A stretch of 64,000 bases of DNA, from positions 186,001-250,000 of the forward strand of contig NZ_NNRI01000015.1 of NCBI RefSeq assembly GCF_002270415.1, read 5' to 3'. The stretch is from Mesorhizobium sophorae. GTDB taxonomy: Bacteria; Pseudomonadota; Alphaproteobacteria; Rhizobiales; Rhizobiaceae. The notes under the pieces were generated by a model. The model made no database searches. It worked only from the letters and a program-made list of their open reading frames with translations, and was not told the DNA's origin. The position numbers and the translations under genes were made by a program. Of the stretch, positions 35,632-46,718 are shown piece by piece; the stretch's first letter is position 1; the number at the start of each line of letters is the position of its first letter.

Positions 35632-36329
35632 ACGGCGCCGCCTATAGCTGGAACGGCTTTGCCGGGCGCCAGGAGTTGGCGGCCGCGCTTGCCGGCCATG
35701 TCGCAGGGCGCCTGACCAAGGCAATCGCCGAGCGCGGCACAGGGTTGCTCGCCGTCTCCGGCGGCACCACCCCGGCCAAATTCTTCGCCGCCCTTTCGGT
35801 GATACCCATCGCCTGGGACAAGGTGATTGTGACGCTGGTCGACGAGCGTTTCGTGCCGGCCTCCTCGCCGCGCTCCAATGCCGGGCTGGTGGCCGCCAAT
35901 CTGTTGCAGAACGCGGCCAAGGCGGCACGGTTCGTACCGCTCTATCACGAAGCCGTCGGCATCGAGGATGCGGCGGCTTCCGACAATTCGGCGCTGCAGT
36001 CATTGCCCTGGCCGCTCGATGTCGTCGTGCTCGGCATGGGACCGGACGGCCACACCGCCTCGTTCTTTCCCGATGCCGATGATCTGGCAAAGCTGCTCGA
36101 CCCGTCGTCCGACAGGATCGTGCTGCCGGTTCATGCGGCGAGCGCCGTCGAGCCGCGGCTGACCTTGTCGCTGGCGCGCATTGTCGATGCCGGCTTCATC
36201 GCGCTGCACATCGAAGGCGAGGACAAGCGCACCGCCTTCGACAGCGCGGTTGCCCCTGGACCGCGAAAGCCAATCCGCGCCGTGCTCGACGCCGCACCCA
36301 AGCCTGTAGAGGTTTTCTGGGCGCCCTGA
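35613..36329 (+). CDS. pgl: 6-phosphogluconolactonase
   Basis: A 238-residue enzyme that hydrolyses 6-phosphogluconolactone to 6-phosphogluconate. The family pattern is clear: LLAVSGGTTPAKFFAAL, VTLVDERFVP.SSPRSNAGLV and VVLGMGPDGHTASFFPDA. Length is normal for the bacterial DevB-type enzyme. It begins inside the last codons of zwf, so translation is likely coupled, and edd follows 71 bases later. Confidence 0.96.
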   Translation: MAREQLNGAAYSWNGFAGRQELAAALAGHVAGRLTKAIAERGTGLLAVSGGTTPAKFFAALSVIPIAWDKVIVTLVDERFVPASSPRSNAGLVAANLLQNAAKAARFVPLYHEAVGIEDAAASDNSALQSLPWPLDVVVLGMGPDGHTASFFPDADDLAKLLDPSSDRIVLPVHAASAVEPRLTLSLARIVDAGFIALHIEGEDKRTAFDSAVAPGPRKPIRAVLDAAPKPVEVFWAP

Positions 36330-36400
36330 TTTGAACGTGCTGAGGGTCCCGGCAGACAGCCGGATTGTGTTCCGGGACCTCGCCTGAAAGGACCGACACC

Positions 36401-38224
<1,824 letters not shown>

Positions 38225-38246
38225 CGAAATCATCGTCGTGTCGATG

Positions 38247-38270
38247 AAAAAGGGCGGCTGACAGCCGCCC
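38247..38270. terminator. Terminator hairpin, left copy (A-rich side)
   Basis: AAAAA followed by the stem GGGCGGCT/AGCCGCCC with loop GAC. Originally this was probably one bidirectional terminator between edd and the VWA gene; the insertion element separates the A-rich left side from the T-rich right side and leaves a hairpin on each. Confidence 0.75.
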
Positions 38271-38283
38271 TCAGACTGCTGAC

Positions 38284-38315
38284 AAACCCCGTCTATTTTA
38301 GGCGGGGTTTTGTTT
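38284..38315 (+). terminator. Hairpin inside the left end of the IS
   Basis: AACCCCG pairs with CGGGGTT, followed by TTGTTTT on the plus strand. It would stop transcription entering from edd, a usual device of insertion sequences to prevent read-through into the transposase region (here antisense). Confidence 0.7.
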
Positions 38316-38398
38316 TATGCGACTGAACGGGTTAGCGATTTCGTTGTCAGGACAATTTGACAGGAGGTTGCAGGACGGGGACCCGTGGTTCGCTGGCC

Positions 38399-39769
38399 TC
38401 AGGCGATGCCTGGTTTTGGCTTTGGCCACAGGCAAAGGGCGATTTTCTTGATGTTCTGGGCGGCGGCTGCAATCAGGCACTGGCAGGCGACGCGAACGTG
38501 ACTTCGGAAGCGGGCGTAGCGGTGGCCATGCAGTTGCTTGGCGTCCGCGAAGGAGCGCTCGACGGTCTCCTTGCGGCGGCGGTAGATAAGCTTGCCCCAG
38601 CCGGTGAGGCGATTGGCGTCGATGCGCTCTCGCGCATCTTGCCAGACATGGCGGGTGATGGTGCGTGTCGCGGCGGCGTTGGTCGTGCAGGAGGCCAGCA
38701 GCGGGCAGGTTTGGCAAATGGCCGGGTCGCTCTTGTATTGGCGGTAGCCGTTGCGATCGGTGGTGGCGTAGCTGAGAAGCTGGCCCTGTGGGCAGCGATA
38801 GCCATCCAGATCCGGCTCATAAGCGAAGGCGGTTTTCCTCATCATGCCGGGCTTGGGTGGTGTTGGATTGCGATAGCCGGTGACGCCGAGGATGTCGCGG
38901 TCCTCCAATCCCTTGGCGATGCCAGCGGTTGCGTATCCCGCATCGAGCCCAACCGCCCCCACTTGGAAGCCGAAGCGTTGGCGCTGTCGGTCGAGGCGTG
39001 AGAGATAGACGATCGAGTCATGCACGTTGGCCGGCGTGGCATGGGTGTCGGTGATGATGGCATGGGCGGCGTCCACCGTGCGGTGGTCGAGATAGAAGAA
39101 GCCCTTCGGCTTGCCGTCGCGCACCATGTAGCCGCTGTCGGGGTCGGTACGCGACACCTTGGTCTGCTTCTCGGCGGGCTGGCGTTCCTTCTCCTTCAAC
39201 GGCTTCTTGCCATGTTGGACCCGGTCCTCCTCGATCGCGGCGTCCAGCGCTTCCCAGTAGTCGGCGCGCGACTTGGCCACCACCGCAAGGTCGAAGCGGT
39301 TCTTGTTGGCGCTGGCCTTCAGATGCGTACTGTCGGTGTAGAGCACTGTGCCGTCGACAAGCCCATGCCGGATCGCCTGCTCGACGATCCTGTCGAAGAT
39401 ACCCTGCGCGATGGTCTCATCCTGATAGCGCCGGCGTCGGTTCTGCGACAGCGTCGAGGCGTCGAACACCTTGTCCGTCAGCTTCAGCCGCAGGAACCAG
39501 CGATAGGCGACGTTGACCTCGATCTCGCGCACCAACTGGCGTTCCGAGCGAACCCCAAACAGGTAGCCGATGAACAGCGCCTTGAACATCAAGGTCGGGT
39601 CGAGCGGCGGCCGGCCATTGTCGGCGCAGTACAGCGGCGCGGTCAGATCGTGGATGAACGAAAAGTCGATCGCGCGCTCGATCTTGCGCAACAGATGATC
39701 AGCCGGAACAAGCTGATCCAACGTTACCATCTCAAGCGCGGTCTGTTCGGGGGCGGGTCGCTTCAACAT
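38399..39769 (-). CDS. IS1182-family transposase
   Basis: A 456-residue DDE transposase. The N-terminal DUF772-type domain (LVPADHLLRKIERAIDFSFI, RPPLDPTLMFKALFIGYLFGVRSERQLV) is followed by the catalytic core: the first Asp in VLYTDSTHLKASANK, the second in VGAVGLDAGYATAG, and the Glu in RRRKETVERSFADAKQLHG. A cysteine-bearing segment (CQTCPLLASC) typical of IS1182 lies between. Start taken at ATG 39769 (MLKRPAPEQ); a TTG five codons upstream is less likely. Frame is intact. Confidence 0.95.
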   Translation of the reverse strand: MLKRPAPEQTALEMVTLDQLVPADHLLRKIERAIDFSFIHDLTAPLYCADNGRPPLDPTLMFKALFIGYLFGVRSERQLVREIEVNVAYRWFLRLKLTDKVFDASTLSQNRRRRYQDETIAQGIFDRIVEQAIRHGLVDGTVLYTDSTHLKASANKNRFDLAVVAKSRADYWEALDAAIEEDRVQHGKKPLKEKERQPAEKQTKVSRTDPDSGYMVRDGKPKGFFYLDHRTVDAAHAIITDTHATPANVHDSIVYLSRLDRQRQRFGFQVGAVGLDAGYATAGIAKGLEDRDILGVTGYRNPTPPKPGMMRKTAFAYEPDLDGYRCPQGQLLSYATTDRNGYRQYKSDPAICQTCPLLASCTTNAAATRTITRHVWQDARERIDANRLTGWGKLIYRRRKETVERSFADAKQLHGHRYARFRSHVRVACQCLIAAAAQNIKKIALCLWPKPKPGIA

Positions 39770-39824
39770 GACCCAGTGAATCAAAAACCCCCAGCAAAAG
39801 CCAGGGGTTTGTCAGCAGTCTGAC

Positions 39825-39848
39825 GGCGGCTGACAGCCGCCCTTTTTT
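39825..39848 (+). terminator. Terminator hairpin, right copy (T-rich side)
   Basis: Stem GGCGGCT/AGCCGCC with loop GAC followed by TTTTTT. This is the original edd terminator end, now displaced 1.57 kb from edd by the insertion. Confidence 0.85.
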
Positions 39849-39867
39849 GCTGCCGGTCATGCGGCAG

Positions 39868-41550
39868 TCATGGCGCAACGGTGATCTCGGTACGCTCGCC
39901 AGCCTTGACCGTCACCGGCATTTCCTTGTCATGGCCTCCATCGGACATGTGCCGGACGACCACGTAATCGCCGGCCGGAATGGTCTGCTGCCAGGCGTCG
40001 CCATAGTTCAGGCCAAGCGCCTTGCGATTGCCCTGAATGTCCTTTTTCGGAGACAGGACCTCGATCGAGTAGGCGCCAGGGGCCGACATGGCCAGAACGC
40101 CGGCACCGAGCGGCACCTTGATGTCCTGATTGTCGCCGACCTTGACGCTGAACGGCTGTTCGACGGTTGCAAGATCAAGCGTGGTGAGCGCGACATAGTC
40201 GTCCGGCGGCAGCCAGAACTTGCTGTCCGGCCCATAGGAATGCTCGACATCGTCGCGTGAACCGTCGATCTTCTTCTTCGCCTTGACGATCTGGAAGCCG
40301 AGGCCGGAACTGTCGGCCTTGTCGCCGCCAGTTACATAATAAGCGTTGAACACGACGTGCCCGACGCCGACGATGACGTCCTTCTCGATCGTCTGCCCGG
40401 CGGCGAGCTGGATGGTCTCGACCACCGAACCGCTGCCGATCTGGACCGTGACCTTCTGTTCACCCGCCGGCACGATGATCTTGGTGTCGCCATAGTGGGT
40501 GGTGTTGCCGCCGGGATAGGTGAAGTCGACATGGGCCTCGTCACTGATGTCGGCGCCCTGGCTCGGCCGTGGATGAATGAGCATGGTGCCCGCGTTCAAG
40601 GTGAACAGAGGCTTGTAGACCTGGCCGGCTTCGATCTTGAATTTCTGCTCCACCTTGGCCTCGTCGTCGCGTGCAACGATGACATACTCGCCGGGCTCGA
40701 GATTGCCCTTGTAGGCGCCATATTCGGTGGTCACGGAATCGCCGCGCGAGCCGTCGGAGTTCGCCTTGTAGATCTCCCAGGCGTTGCCGTCGGTGATCGG
40801 CTCGCCACCTTCGGCCATCACCACCGTCGGCTGGAAGTTGAATTCCGGTTTCGCGGGCTCCGGCGCAGGCGTCGGGGCGGGAGCCGGTTCAGGAGCAGGA
40901 GCGGGTGCTGGCGCTGGCGCTGGCGCTGGTGCCGCCACCGTCTCGACTAGCGCCTCCTGCAATGCCTTCTCGTCGGAGGCCTGGATGTACTTGCCGCCGG
41001 TATTGTCGGCGAGGCAGGCGATCTGCTTGCCTTCGTCGGCGGTGAGGCCGAAGCCGACGACGTCAGCGGTGAAATCGACGCCGGACGCCTCGAGTTCCTT
41101 GCCAAGTGCGCAGGGATCGCCGCCGCATGTTTCCAGCCCGTCGGTGATGAGGACGACGGTCGCCTTGTCCTCGGTGTATTTCAACGCTTCGGCCGCCTGC
41201 TTGACGGCGGCCGTCAGCGGCGTCTTGCCGAGGAATTTCAGGCTGTCGGCAGCGGCCGAGATGGCGCTTGCCGAGCCTGCCTGTGGTGGCACGATCAACT
41301 GGATGTCGTCGCAACTGCCTTTTTCGCGATGGCCATAGGCCATGAAGCCGATCTCGTCATCCGCGGGAACCGATTGAAGCACGGTTCTCAGCGATTCACG
41401 GGCGATTTCGAGCTTGGGCTTGCCGTCGATCTGCGCCCACATGGAGCCAGAGGCATCGAGAATGATGATGACCTTGTTTGCGGCAAAGCCGAACGTCGTC
41501 ATCGACAAAAGGAGGATCGCCGCAGCGACGCTCCGTGCAAATCCCGCCAT
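39868..41550 (-). CDS. Secreted VWA-domain protein with Ala-Pro linker
   Basis: A 560-residue exported protein. A signal peptide covers about residues 1-24, then a von Willebrand A domain with the MIDAS motif DASGS at residues 32-36, the LTAA Thr and the LITDG Asp. A low-complexity Ala-Pro-Glu linker of ~30 residues follows (about 212-240), and then a beta-rich tail with repeated Ig-like units (for example KIEAGQVYKPLFTLNAGTM, SVKVGDNQDIKVPLGAGVL). Likely binds partners at the cell surface through a metal-dependent site. Runs convergently to edd; the IS between them removed the T-run from its own terminator side. Confidence 0.87.
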   Translation of the reverse strand: MAGFARSVAAAILLLSMTTFGFAANKVIIILDASGSMWAQIDGKPKLEIARESLRTVLQSVPADDEIGFMAYGHREKGSCDDIQLIVPPQAGSASAISAAADSLKFLGKTPLTAAVKQAAEALKYTEDKATVVLITDGLETCGGDPCALGKELEASGVDFTADVVGFGLTADEGKQIACLADNTGGKYIQASDEKALQEALVETVAAPAPAPAPAPAPAPEPAPAPTPAPEPAKPEFNFQPTVVMAEGGEPITDGNAWEIYKANSDGSRGDSVTTEYGAYKGNLEPGEYVIVARDDEAKVEQKFKIEAGQVYKPLFTLNAGTMLIHPRPSQGADISDEAHVDFTYPGGNTTHYGDTKIIVPAGEQKVTVQIGSGSVVETIQLAAGQTIEKDVIVGVGHVVFNAYYVTGGDKADSSGLGFQIVKAKKKIDGSRDDVEHSYGPDSKFWLPPDDYVALTTLDLATVEQPFSVKVGDNQDIKVPLGAGVLAMSAPGAYSIEVLSPKKDIQGNRKALGLNYGDAWQQTIPAGDYVVVRHMSDGGHDKEMPVTVKAGERTEITVAP

Positions 41551-41676
41551 CGAAATCTCCTCAAATCCGCCCCGATCCGGGCGGGAAGCTATTTGACGCG
41601 GCGTCAGGACACAAGGCCGGGCGCCGGTGTGAGGGGACGGAATGTCAAACTTTTGAGCGGAAGCGAAAACCTCCGC

Positions 41677-42639
41677 TCAGTAGGTCGTGCGGCGCTCTTC
41701 CGAGGGCGGCCTGCCGAATTGCAGCCGGTAGCTCTGGGCAAAATAGGAATGCGAGGTGAAGCCCGTGGCGATCGCCACGTCGAGGATCGGCATGTTGGTC
41801 TGGCGCAGCAATTCGCGCGCCCGCTCGAGCCGCAGCCGCATGTAATAACGGCCCGGCGTGACGCTGAGATGGCGCAGGAACAGGCGCTCGACCTGGCGCA
41901 CCGACAGGCCGGCGGACTTGGCCAGCTGGACCGCCGACAGCGGCTCATCGAGGTGGTCGGCCATCAGTTCGACGATGCGCCTGAGCTTCTCCGACTTGCC
42001 TGTGAGATCGCGTTCCGGCCCGACACGCTGGCGGTCGCCGGCCGAACGGATGCGCTCGTGCTGGAACTGGTTGGCGACGCCATTGGCGAGGTTGGAGCCG
42101 AAATCGCCGCGCACGATCTCCAGCATCAGGTCGATCGATGTGGTGCCGCCAGCGCATGTGTAGCGCTTGCGGTCGATCTCGAAGACATTGCCTGTGCAGT
42201 TGATGTCGGGGAAGCGTTCAACGAAGCCGGCTCGGTTTTCCCAATGGATGGTGCAGCGATAGCCTTCGAGCTGGCCGGCCTCTGCAAGTAGGTAGGAGCC
42301 GACCGACAGCGCACCGAGCGCGTTGCCGCGCCGGCCCCAGCTGCGCAGCGCCGCCAGCACCTTGCTCTTGCCGGGAAATTCCGTCGTCAATCCGACCGAG
42401 ACGAAGAGGATGTCGACCGGCGGCAGGTCGGCAACGGCGTAGTCGATCTTCAGCGGCAGGCCATTGGAGGCCATCACCGGATCGCCATCCGCGGAGACGG
42501 TCGTCCAGCCGTAGAAGTCGCGGCCAAGCAACCGGTTCGCCGACCGGAACGTATCGATCGCCGCGGCCAGCGAGAACATCGAGAACTTGTCGACCAGCAG
42601 GAAAGCGAACTGCCGGCCGCCTTGAACGGGATCCGTCAT
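41677..42639 (-). CDS. GlxA-type AraC-family transcriptional regulator
   Basis: A 320-residue regulator with an N-terminal DJ-1/PfpI-like (class I glutamine amidotransferase-like) domain (FAFLLVDKFSMFSLAAAIDTFRSANRL...GALSVGSYLLAEAG) and a C-terminal double AraC helix-turn-helix (LSAVQLAKSAGLSVRQVERLFLRHLSVTPGRYYMRLRLERARELL, then IATGFTSHSYFAQSYRLQFGRPPSE). Relatives control catabolism of carnitine, glycine betaine or arginine; the ligand here is unknown. Start at ATG 42639. It sits between the VWA gene and folD with no evident target. Confidence 0.92.
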   Translation of the reverse strand: MTDPVQGGRQFAFLLVDKFSMFSLAAAIDTFRSANRLLGRDFYGWTTVSADGDPVMASNGLPLKIDYAVADLPPVDILFVSVGLTTEFPGKSKVLAALRSWGRRGNALGALSVGSYLLAEAGQLEGYRCTIHWENRAGFVERFPDINCTGNVFEIDRKRYTCAGGTTSIDLMLEIVRGDFGSNLANGVANQFQHERIRSAGDRQRVGPERDLTGKSEKLRRIVELMADHLDEPLSAVQLAKSAGLSVRQVERLFLRHLSVTPGRYYMRLRLERARELLRQTNMPILDVAIATGFTSHSYFAQSYRLQFGRPPSEERRTTY

Positions 42640-42695
42640 GACCGGCCGTTCTACAGGAACAGTTGGGTTCGGCAAAGCTGCGGCTTTCTGGTGGG

Positions 42696-43595
42696 TCAGA
42701 AGGACGGCCGTTTCAATCCGGCCGCGAGGTAGGCAGAGGCTAACGTATTGGCCATCAGCATGGCAATGGTCATCGGGCCGACACCACCCGGCACCGGCGT
42801 AATGGCGCCGGCGGCCTTCGCCGCTTCGGCATAGGCGACATCGCCGACGAGGCGCGACTTGCCCTCGCCCTTTTCCGGCGCCGGAATGCGGTTGATACCG
42901 ACATCGATGACCGTGGCGCCGGGCTTCACCCAATCACCCTTGATCATCTCCGGCCGACCGACCGCCGCGACGAGAATGTCGGCGGTGCGGGCAAGCGCCG
43001 GCAGGTCCCTGGTGCGGCTGTGGGCGATGGTGACGGTGCAGTTGGCGGCAAGCAGGAGATTGGCCATCGGCTTGCCGACGATGTTGGAGCGGCCGACGAC
43101 GACCGCGTTGAGGCCGGACAGGTCCTTGCCGCGCACGCGCTCAATCAGAAGCATCGAACCAGCCGGCGTGCACGGCACGAAGGCGGTTTCGAGTTCGCCG
43201 GTGCCGAGCTTGCCGACATTGATGAAATGAAAGCCATCGACATCCTTTTCCGGCGCGATGGTCTGGATGATCTTGCCGGCGTCGATATGGGCGGGCAGCG
43301 GAAGCTGCACCAGGATGCCGTTGATGGCCGGATCGGCGTTGAGATCACCGATGATCTTCAGCAATGCCGGCTCGGAGGTTTCGGCCGGCAGCGTGTGCTG
43401 GACGGAATGAAAGCCGCATTCCTTGGCGGTGCGCGACTTGGAAGCGACATAGACCTGGCTGGCCGGATCCTCACCGACGATGACCACGGCAAGACCGGGT
43501 TTGGCCTTGCCTTTCGCGACAAGTTCGGCCGTCAGGGTCTTGACCGTCCGCACCACGTCTTCGGCGACGCTCTTCCCATCAATCACTTCGGCCAT
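42696..43595 (-). CDS. folD: Methylenetetrahydrofolate dehydrogenase/cyclohydrolase
   Basis: A 299-residue bifunctional enzyme interconverting methylene-, methenyl- and 10-formyl-tetrahydrofolate with NADP. Signatures: VYVASKSRTAKECG (catalytic Lys in the YxxxK pattern), ILVQLPLPAHID, PCTPAG, the nucleotide site VVVGRSNIVGKPMANLL and PVPGGVGPMTIAMLMANT. GAGGTGGACC precedes the ATG 43595, while longer upstream frames lack likeness to the family. One-carbon units link it loosely to metH at 58-62 kb. Confidence 0.96.
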   Translation of the reverse strand: MAEVIDGKSVAEDVVRTVKTLTAELVAKGKAKPGLAVVIVGEDPASQVYVASKSRTAKECGFHSVQHTLPAETSEPALLKIIGDLNADPAINGILVQLPLPAHIDAGKIIQTIAPEKDVDGFHFINVGKLGTGELETAFVPCTPAGSMLLIERVRGKDLSGLNAVVVGRSNIVGKPMANLLLAANCTVTIAHSRTRDLPALARTADILVAAVGRPEMIKGDWVKPGATVIDVGINRIPAPEKGEGKSRLVGDVAYAEAAKAAGAITPVPGGVGPMTIAMLMANTLASAYLAAGLKRPSF

Positions 43596-43839
43596 GGTCC
43601 ACCTCAACACCGTTCCGCCCAAACGGCCGCATCGAAAACATGAATGCGGCACCCTGGATCCTTGTCTGACGCATGCCGCGAAACCACGCGCCCCGATCAA
43701 ACTCGGAAGCGTGCCCTCGGCACCATGCAGCGCGGCATTTTCACGAAAATTCCAACACGCAATCCCGTCAAAGCGCCGTCCCATGCCGTTTACGCGAAAC
43801 CGGCATGTTTTTGTTCGGCAGCGAGACTTATTTTGTGGC

Positions 43840-46518
43840 TCAGAAGTAGCGGCGGCGCGCGCGGGTCTCGGTAAGTTCGCGGACGGCTTCGCGGAATTCG
43901 CGCAGGCTGGCGCGGATTTCGTCGATCGGGGCTTGCCGTTCGACATCCTCCGCCGCCCGGGGCGCCTCCACCGATGGCTCGTCAGGCTGAGCTGCCTGCT
44001 GCAGCGCGGTGGGCTGTTGCGGATGAGGCGCGGAAGCGGGGTGGGGCGGATAAGACATCTGCTGTCCGGCATGGGGCATGGGCTGCGGGTAGGGATAGCC
44101 CGGCTGCTGCGGCACCTGCCAGTGCTGCGCCTGCGGAAGGCCTAACGGCTTCCCATAGGGATAGGCCTGCGGACCCGAATACGATCGCTGCGGCATCATG
44201 TGGGGAGGCAATGGCGGCTGCGCCGTCTGTTGCCGATAGGGAACATGGCCGCCGGGCCGGAAAGGCGGTGGTGGATAGGCTGCCGCGGCCGGCTGCAGGG
44301 GCGCAAAGGCCGCTGCCGACTGGGAATAGGCGGGGTGCGTCAGATCTTCCGTTGGCTTCCCATCGGCAAAGGATGAGACCCATTCACCGGTATCGATGGT
44401 GTCCTGCGGGGACTGCTTGCGGGACATGGCCTTGCGCAGCTTCGACAGCAACGCACTGATCCGACCGGGACCTTCGGTCGGCGTGACGTCAGCCTGTTGA
44501 ACAGGCGCGGGTGGTGCAGGCGGTGGCGGGGGCGGTGCAGGTGGCGGTGCCGCCGGCTGCGGTGCTGGTGGTTTTGGCGGCGGCGGTGCTGCCTGATATG
44601 CCTTGTCGTCGTAAGGCGTCCGGCGTTCGTCCATGCTGCGGTCGCGGCGCGAGCGCGATGTCGCGGTGTCACGCAAGCTCTCATAGGCGCCACGCATGGC
44701 GCCGAGGCCAACGCCGGAGGCAAAGCCCAGCAGCAGGCCGGCAAGCGCCACCACGACCCGCGACGGCCCGTTCGGCTCGAGCGGCGCGAAGGCCTTCGAG
44801 ATCACATTGATGTTGGCGGTGTTGATGTCTTTCTGCTCGCCCGTCTCCTTGGCGCGCAGCAGATACTGTTCATAGACGGAACGCTTGGCGGCGGCCTCGC
44901 GCTCCAGTTCGCGCATCGACACCAGGTCGCTGTTGACGTCGCCGCTGCGAACCTTCAGCTGCGCCAGACGAGAGGCGAGATCCTGTTCGAGCTGGACCGC
45001 GCGCTTGAGGTCGACCTGCAGCGACGAGCCGATGCGACGCAGTTCCGCGGCGATGCGGTCGCGTGCGCCGGCAAGCTGGGCATTGAGCGCCTGGAGTTCG
45101 GGGTGCCGCGGACCGAACCGGATGGCGGCGCGGTCGGCCTCCTGCTTGAGCGACGCATATTGCGAACGCAGATCGCTCATCGTGTTGGAGTTGATCTCCT
45201 CCGGCAAGGTGCCGGTGAGAACCGAGTTGACGTCGACCGAACGCGCCGAAGCGGCCCGGGCGTTGAGTTCCAGCGTGCGGGCGCGCGCAACCGACAGCTG
45301 CTCGTTGAGCTTCAGCATTTCGTCGTCGCTGATGAGGTGGCCCTGCGCGTCGACGAGGTCGTGCGTGGCCCTGAAATCCTCTACCTTGCGTTCGGCCGCC
45401 TCGACGCCCTTGCGCAATTCATCAAGCCTGGCCGTCAGTTCGTCGGTGGCGCGGCCGGCGGTATCGGACTGAATCTGACCGAAGGTCTGCAGGAAGACAT
45501 CCGTCATCGTGTTGGCGATGAGAGCCGATTTCTCGCCATTCTGCGTGGTGGCGCTGACGGTGATGACGAAGGTCTTGCCGCCGCGCTCGACCGAAAGGCT
45601 TTCGCCCAGATTGCCGACAGTAAGCGCCCGCCGGCGGGTCTCGTCGACACCGCCCGGCCCGTCGTGGCGTGACAGGATGGAGCGGATGAGCGACATGACG
45701 CTGAGGCCGCCGCTGCCCTGCCCATTGAATTCCGGGTCGTTGACGAGATTGAGCTTGTCGACGACCTTGTTCAAAACGGTGCCGGACGTCAGCACCCGGA
45801 CCTGGTTTTCGACGATGGCCAGCGTGGCGTCGGAGGCGACGACCGACTGCGTGAGGTCGCGGTCGGTGAGCTTCAGGTCGCGCGGATCGACGATCAGTTC
45901 TGTGGTGGCTTCGTATTTCTTCGGCGTCGACAGCGCGATGGCGATGCCGAGCCCGGCACCCAGTATCGTCGTCGCCACGATGAGCAGCTTCGACTTGCCA
46001 ACGCCGCGGACGACCTGCATCGGATCGATCAGCGGCTTCCATTGCTGGCTGTCCGCGCCGTCGTTGTGGGACGCCCGCGCGTCGCCTGAATGGTAAGGTT
46101 CGGATGTGCGATCGGGGCGATAGGTGGTGCCTGCGGTTTCAGCAGACCGTGACGTGGTTTGCTCGTAGTCCGATGATGCCGACCTGGTTGCTGAATAATC
46201 GTCAGCGGATCGACCGCCTTCAGGCGGCACCTGCGCAGACGAAGCTGGCTCATAGCCAGCCTGATATCCATCTGTTGCAACGGCATCCGGCAGCTTCGGA
46301 TTCGACAGCGCCTCGCGCTGCGAAGGGCTCGTCCGCGCTTCGCGCAGTGACCGGGCGAGACGATGACGCGTGGCGGCATCCTCGCGCCATGACGGGTCTG
46401 CCCGGTCCCCGATCGAGACCAGGGACGCGTCGGGTTCGCCGTCGCCGCGCACAGCCTTGCCGAGCGCCAGCAGCGAACGCTCGCGCTTCCAGTCTTCACG
46501 GTTTTCCCTGTCGACCAT
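43840..46518 (-). CDS. GumC/Wzz-type polysaccharide co-polymerase with Pro-rich tail
   Basis: An 892-residue inner-membrane protein. A ~165-residue polar N-terminal extension precedes the Wzz domain, first span near residues 178-197 (LLIVATTILGAGLGIAIAL), a long periplasmic coiled-coil arm to about 570, and a second span near 590-610 (VVVALAGLLLGFASGVGLG). The last ~280 residues are Pro/Gln-rich. No Walker motifs or tyrosine cluster follow, so unlike Sinorhizobium ExoP it has no BY-kinase domain. Such proteins set chain length and help export exopolysaccharide. Divergent from the flippase gene; both probably belong to one polysaccharide pathway. Confidence 0.9.
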   Translation of the reverse strand: MVDRENREDWKRERSLLALGKAVRGDGEPDASLVSIGDRADPSWREDAATRHRLARSLREARTSPSQREALSNPKLPDAVATDGYQAGYEPASSAQVPPEGGRSADDYSATRSASSDYEQTTSRSAETAGTTYRPDRTSEPYHSGDARASHNDGADSQQWKPLIDPMQVVRGVGKSKLLIVATTILGAGLGIAIALSTPKKYEATTELIVDPRDLKLTDRDLTQSVVASDATLAIVENQVRVLTSGTVLNKVVDKLNLVNDPEFNGQGSGGLSVMSLIRSILSRHDGPGGVDETRRRALTVGNLGESLSVERGGKTFVITVSATTQNGEKSALIANTMTDVFLQTFGQIQSDTAGRATDELTARLDELRKGVEAAERKVEDFRATHDLVDAQGHLISDDEMLKLNEQLSVARARTLELNARAASARSVDVNSVLTGTLPEEINSNTMSDLRSQYASLKQEADRAAIRFGPRHPELQALNAQLAGARDRIAAELRRIGSSLQVDLKRAVQLEQDLASRLAQLKVRSGDVNSDLVSMRELEREAAAKRSVYEQYLLRAKETGEQKDINTANINVISKAFAPLEPNGPSRVVVALAGLLLGFASGVGLGAMRGAYESLRDTATSRSRRDRSMDERRTPYDDKAYQAAPPPPKPPAPQPAAPPPAPPPPPPAPPAPVQQADVTPTEGPGRISALLSKLRKAMSRKQSPQDTIDTGEWVSSFADGKPTEDLTHPAYSQSAAAFAPLQPAAAAYPPPPFRPGGHVPYRQQTAQPPLPPHMMPQRSYSGPQAYPYGKPLGLPQAQHWQVPQQPGYPYPQPMPHAGQQMSYPPHPASAPHPQQPTALQQAAQPDEPSVEAPRAAEDVERQAPIDEIRASLREFREAVRELTETRARRRYF

Positions 46519-46718
46519 CGTCTGGAGCTTTACCCTTGGCGGCCTGCAAACGGCGCCTCGCCATTCGTTAAGCCACGCTAAACAGGCATGGAAAACAAAA
46601 GGTTAATTTTCGCCCGCCAAAGCCTCGGTTTCTCCCTCCGCCAGCACCTATTTTTCAACACGCTCCTGGGCTCCAGAACGGCACGTTAAGTTTTCCGACC
46701 TAAGCTCTCCCTGGAGAT

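Larger units (their letters stand above)
38271..39823 (-). mobile_element. IS1182-family insertion sequence
   Basis: A 1553-bp element with perfect 20-bp terminal inverted repeats (outer-to-inner TCAGACTGCTGACAAACCCC at 38271-38290 and its complement at 39804-39823). It encodes one transposase. Both flanks carry the same 18 bp (GGCGGCTGACAGCCGCCC at 38253-38270 and 39825-39842), which is itself the terminator hairpin behind edd, so the target duplication comprises a whole palindrome. Intact ends and ORF suggest recent insertion and possible activity. Confidence 0.93.

Noticed and set aside
40880..40935. Repetitive DNA in the VWA gene as a separate repeat element
   Set aside because: It encodes the Ala-Pro linker in frame and is explained by the protein's low complexity.
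43626..43650. GCCGCAT/ATGCGGC hairpin upstream of folD as a riboswitch
   Set aside because: A single 7-bp stem without any conserved riboswitch core; it may be a terminator remnant but this cannot be supported.
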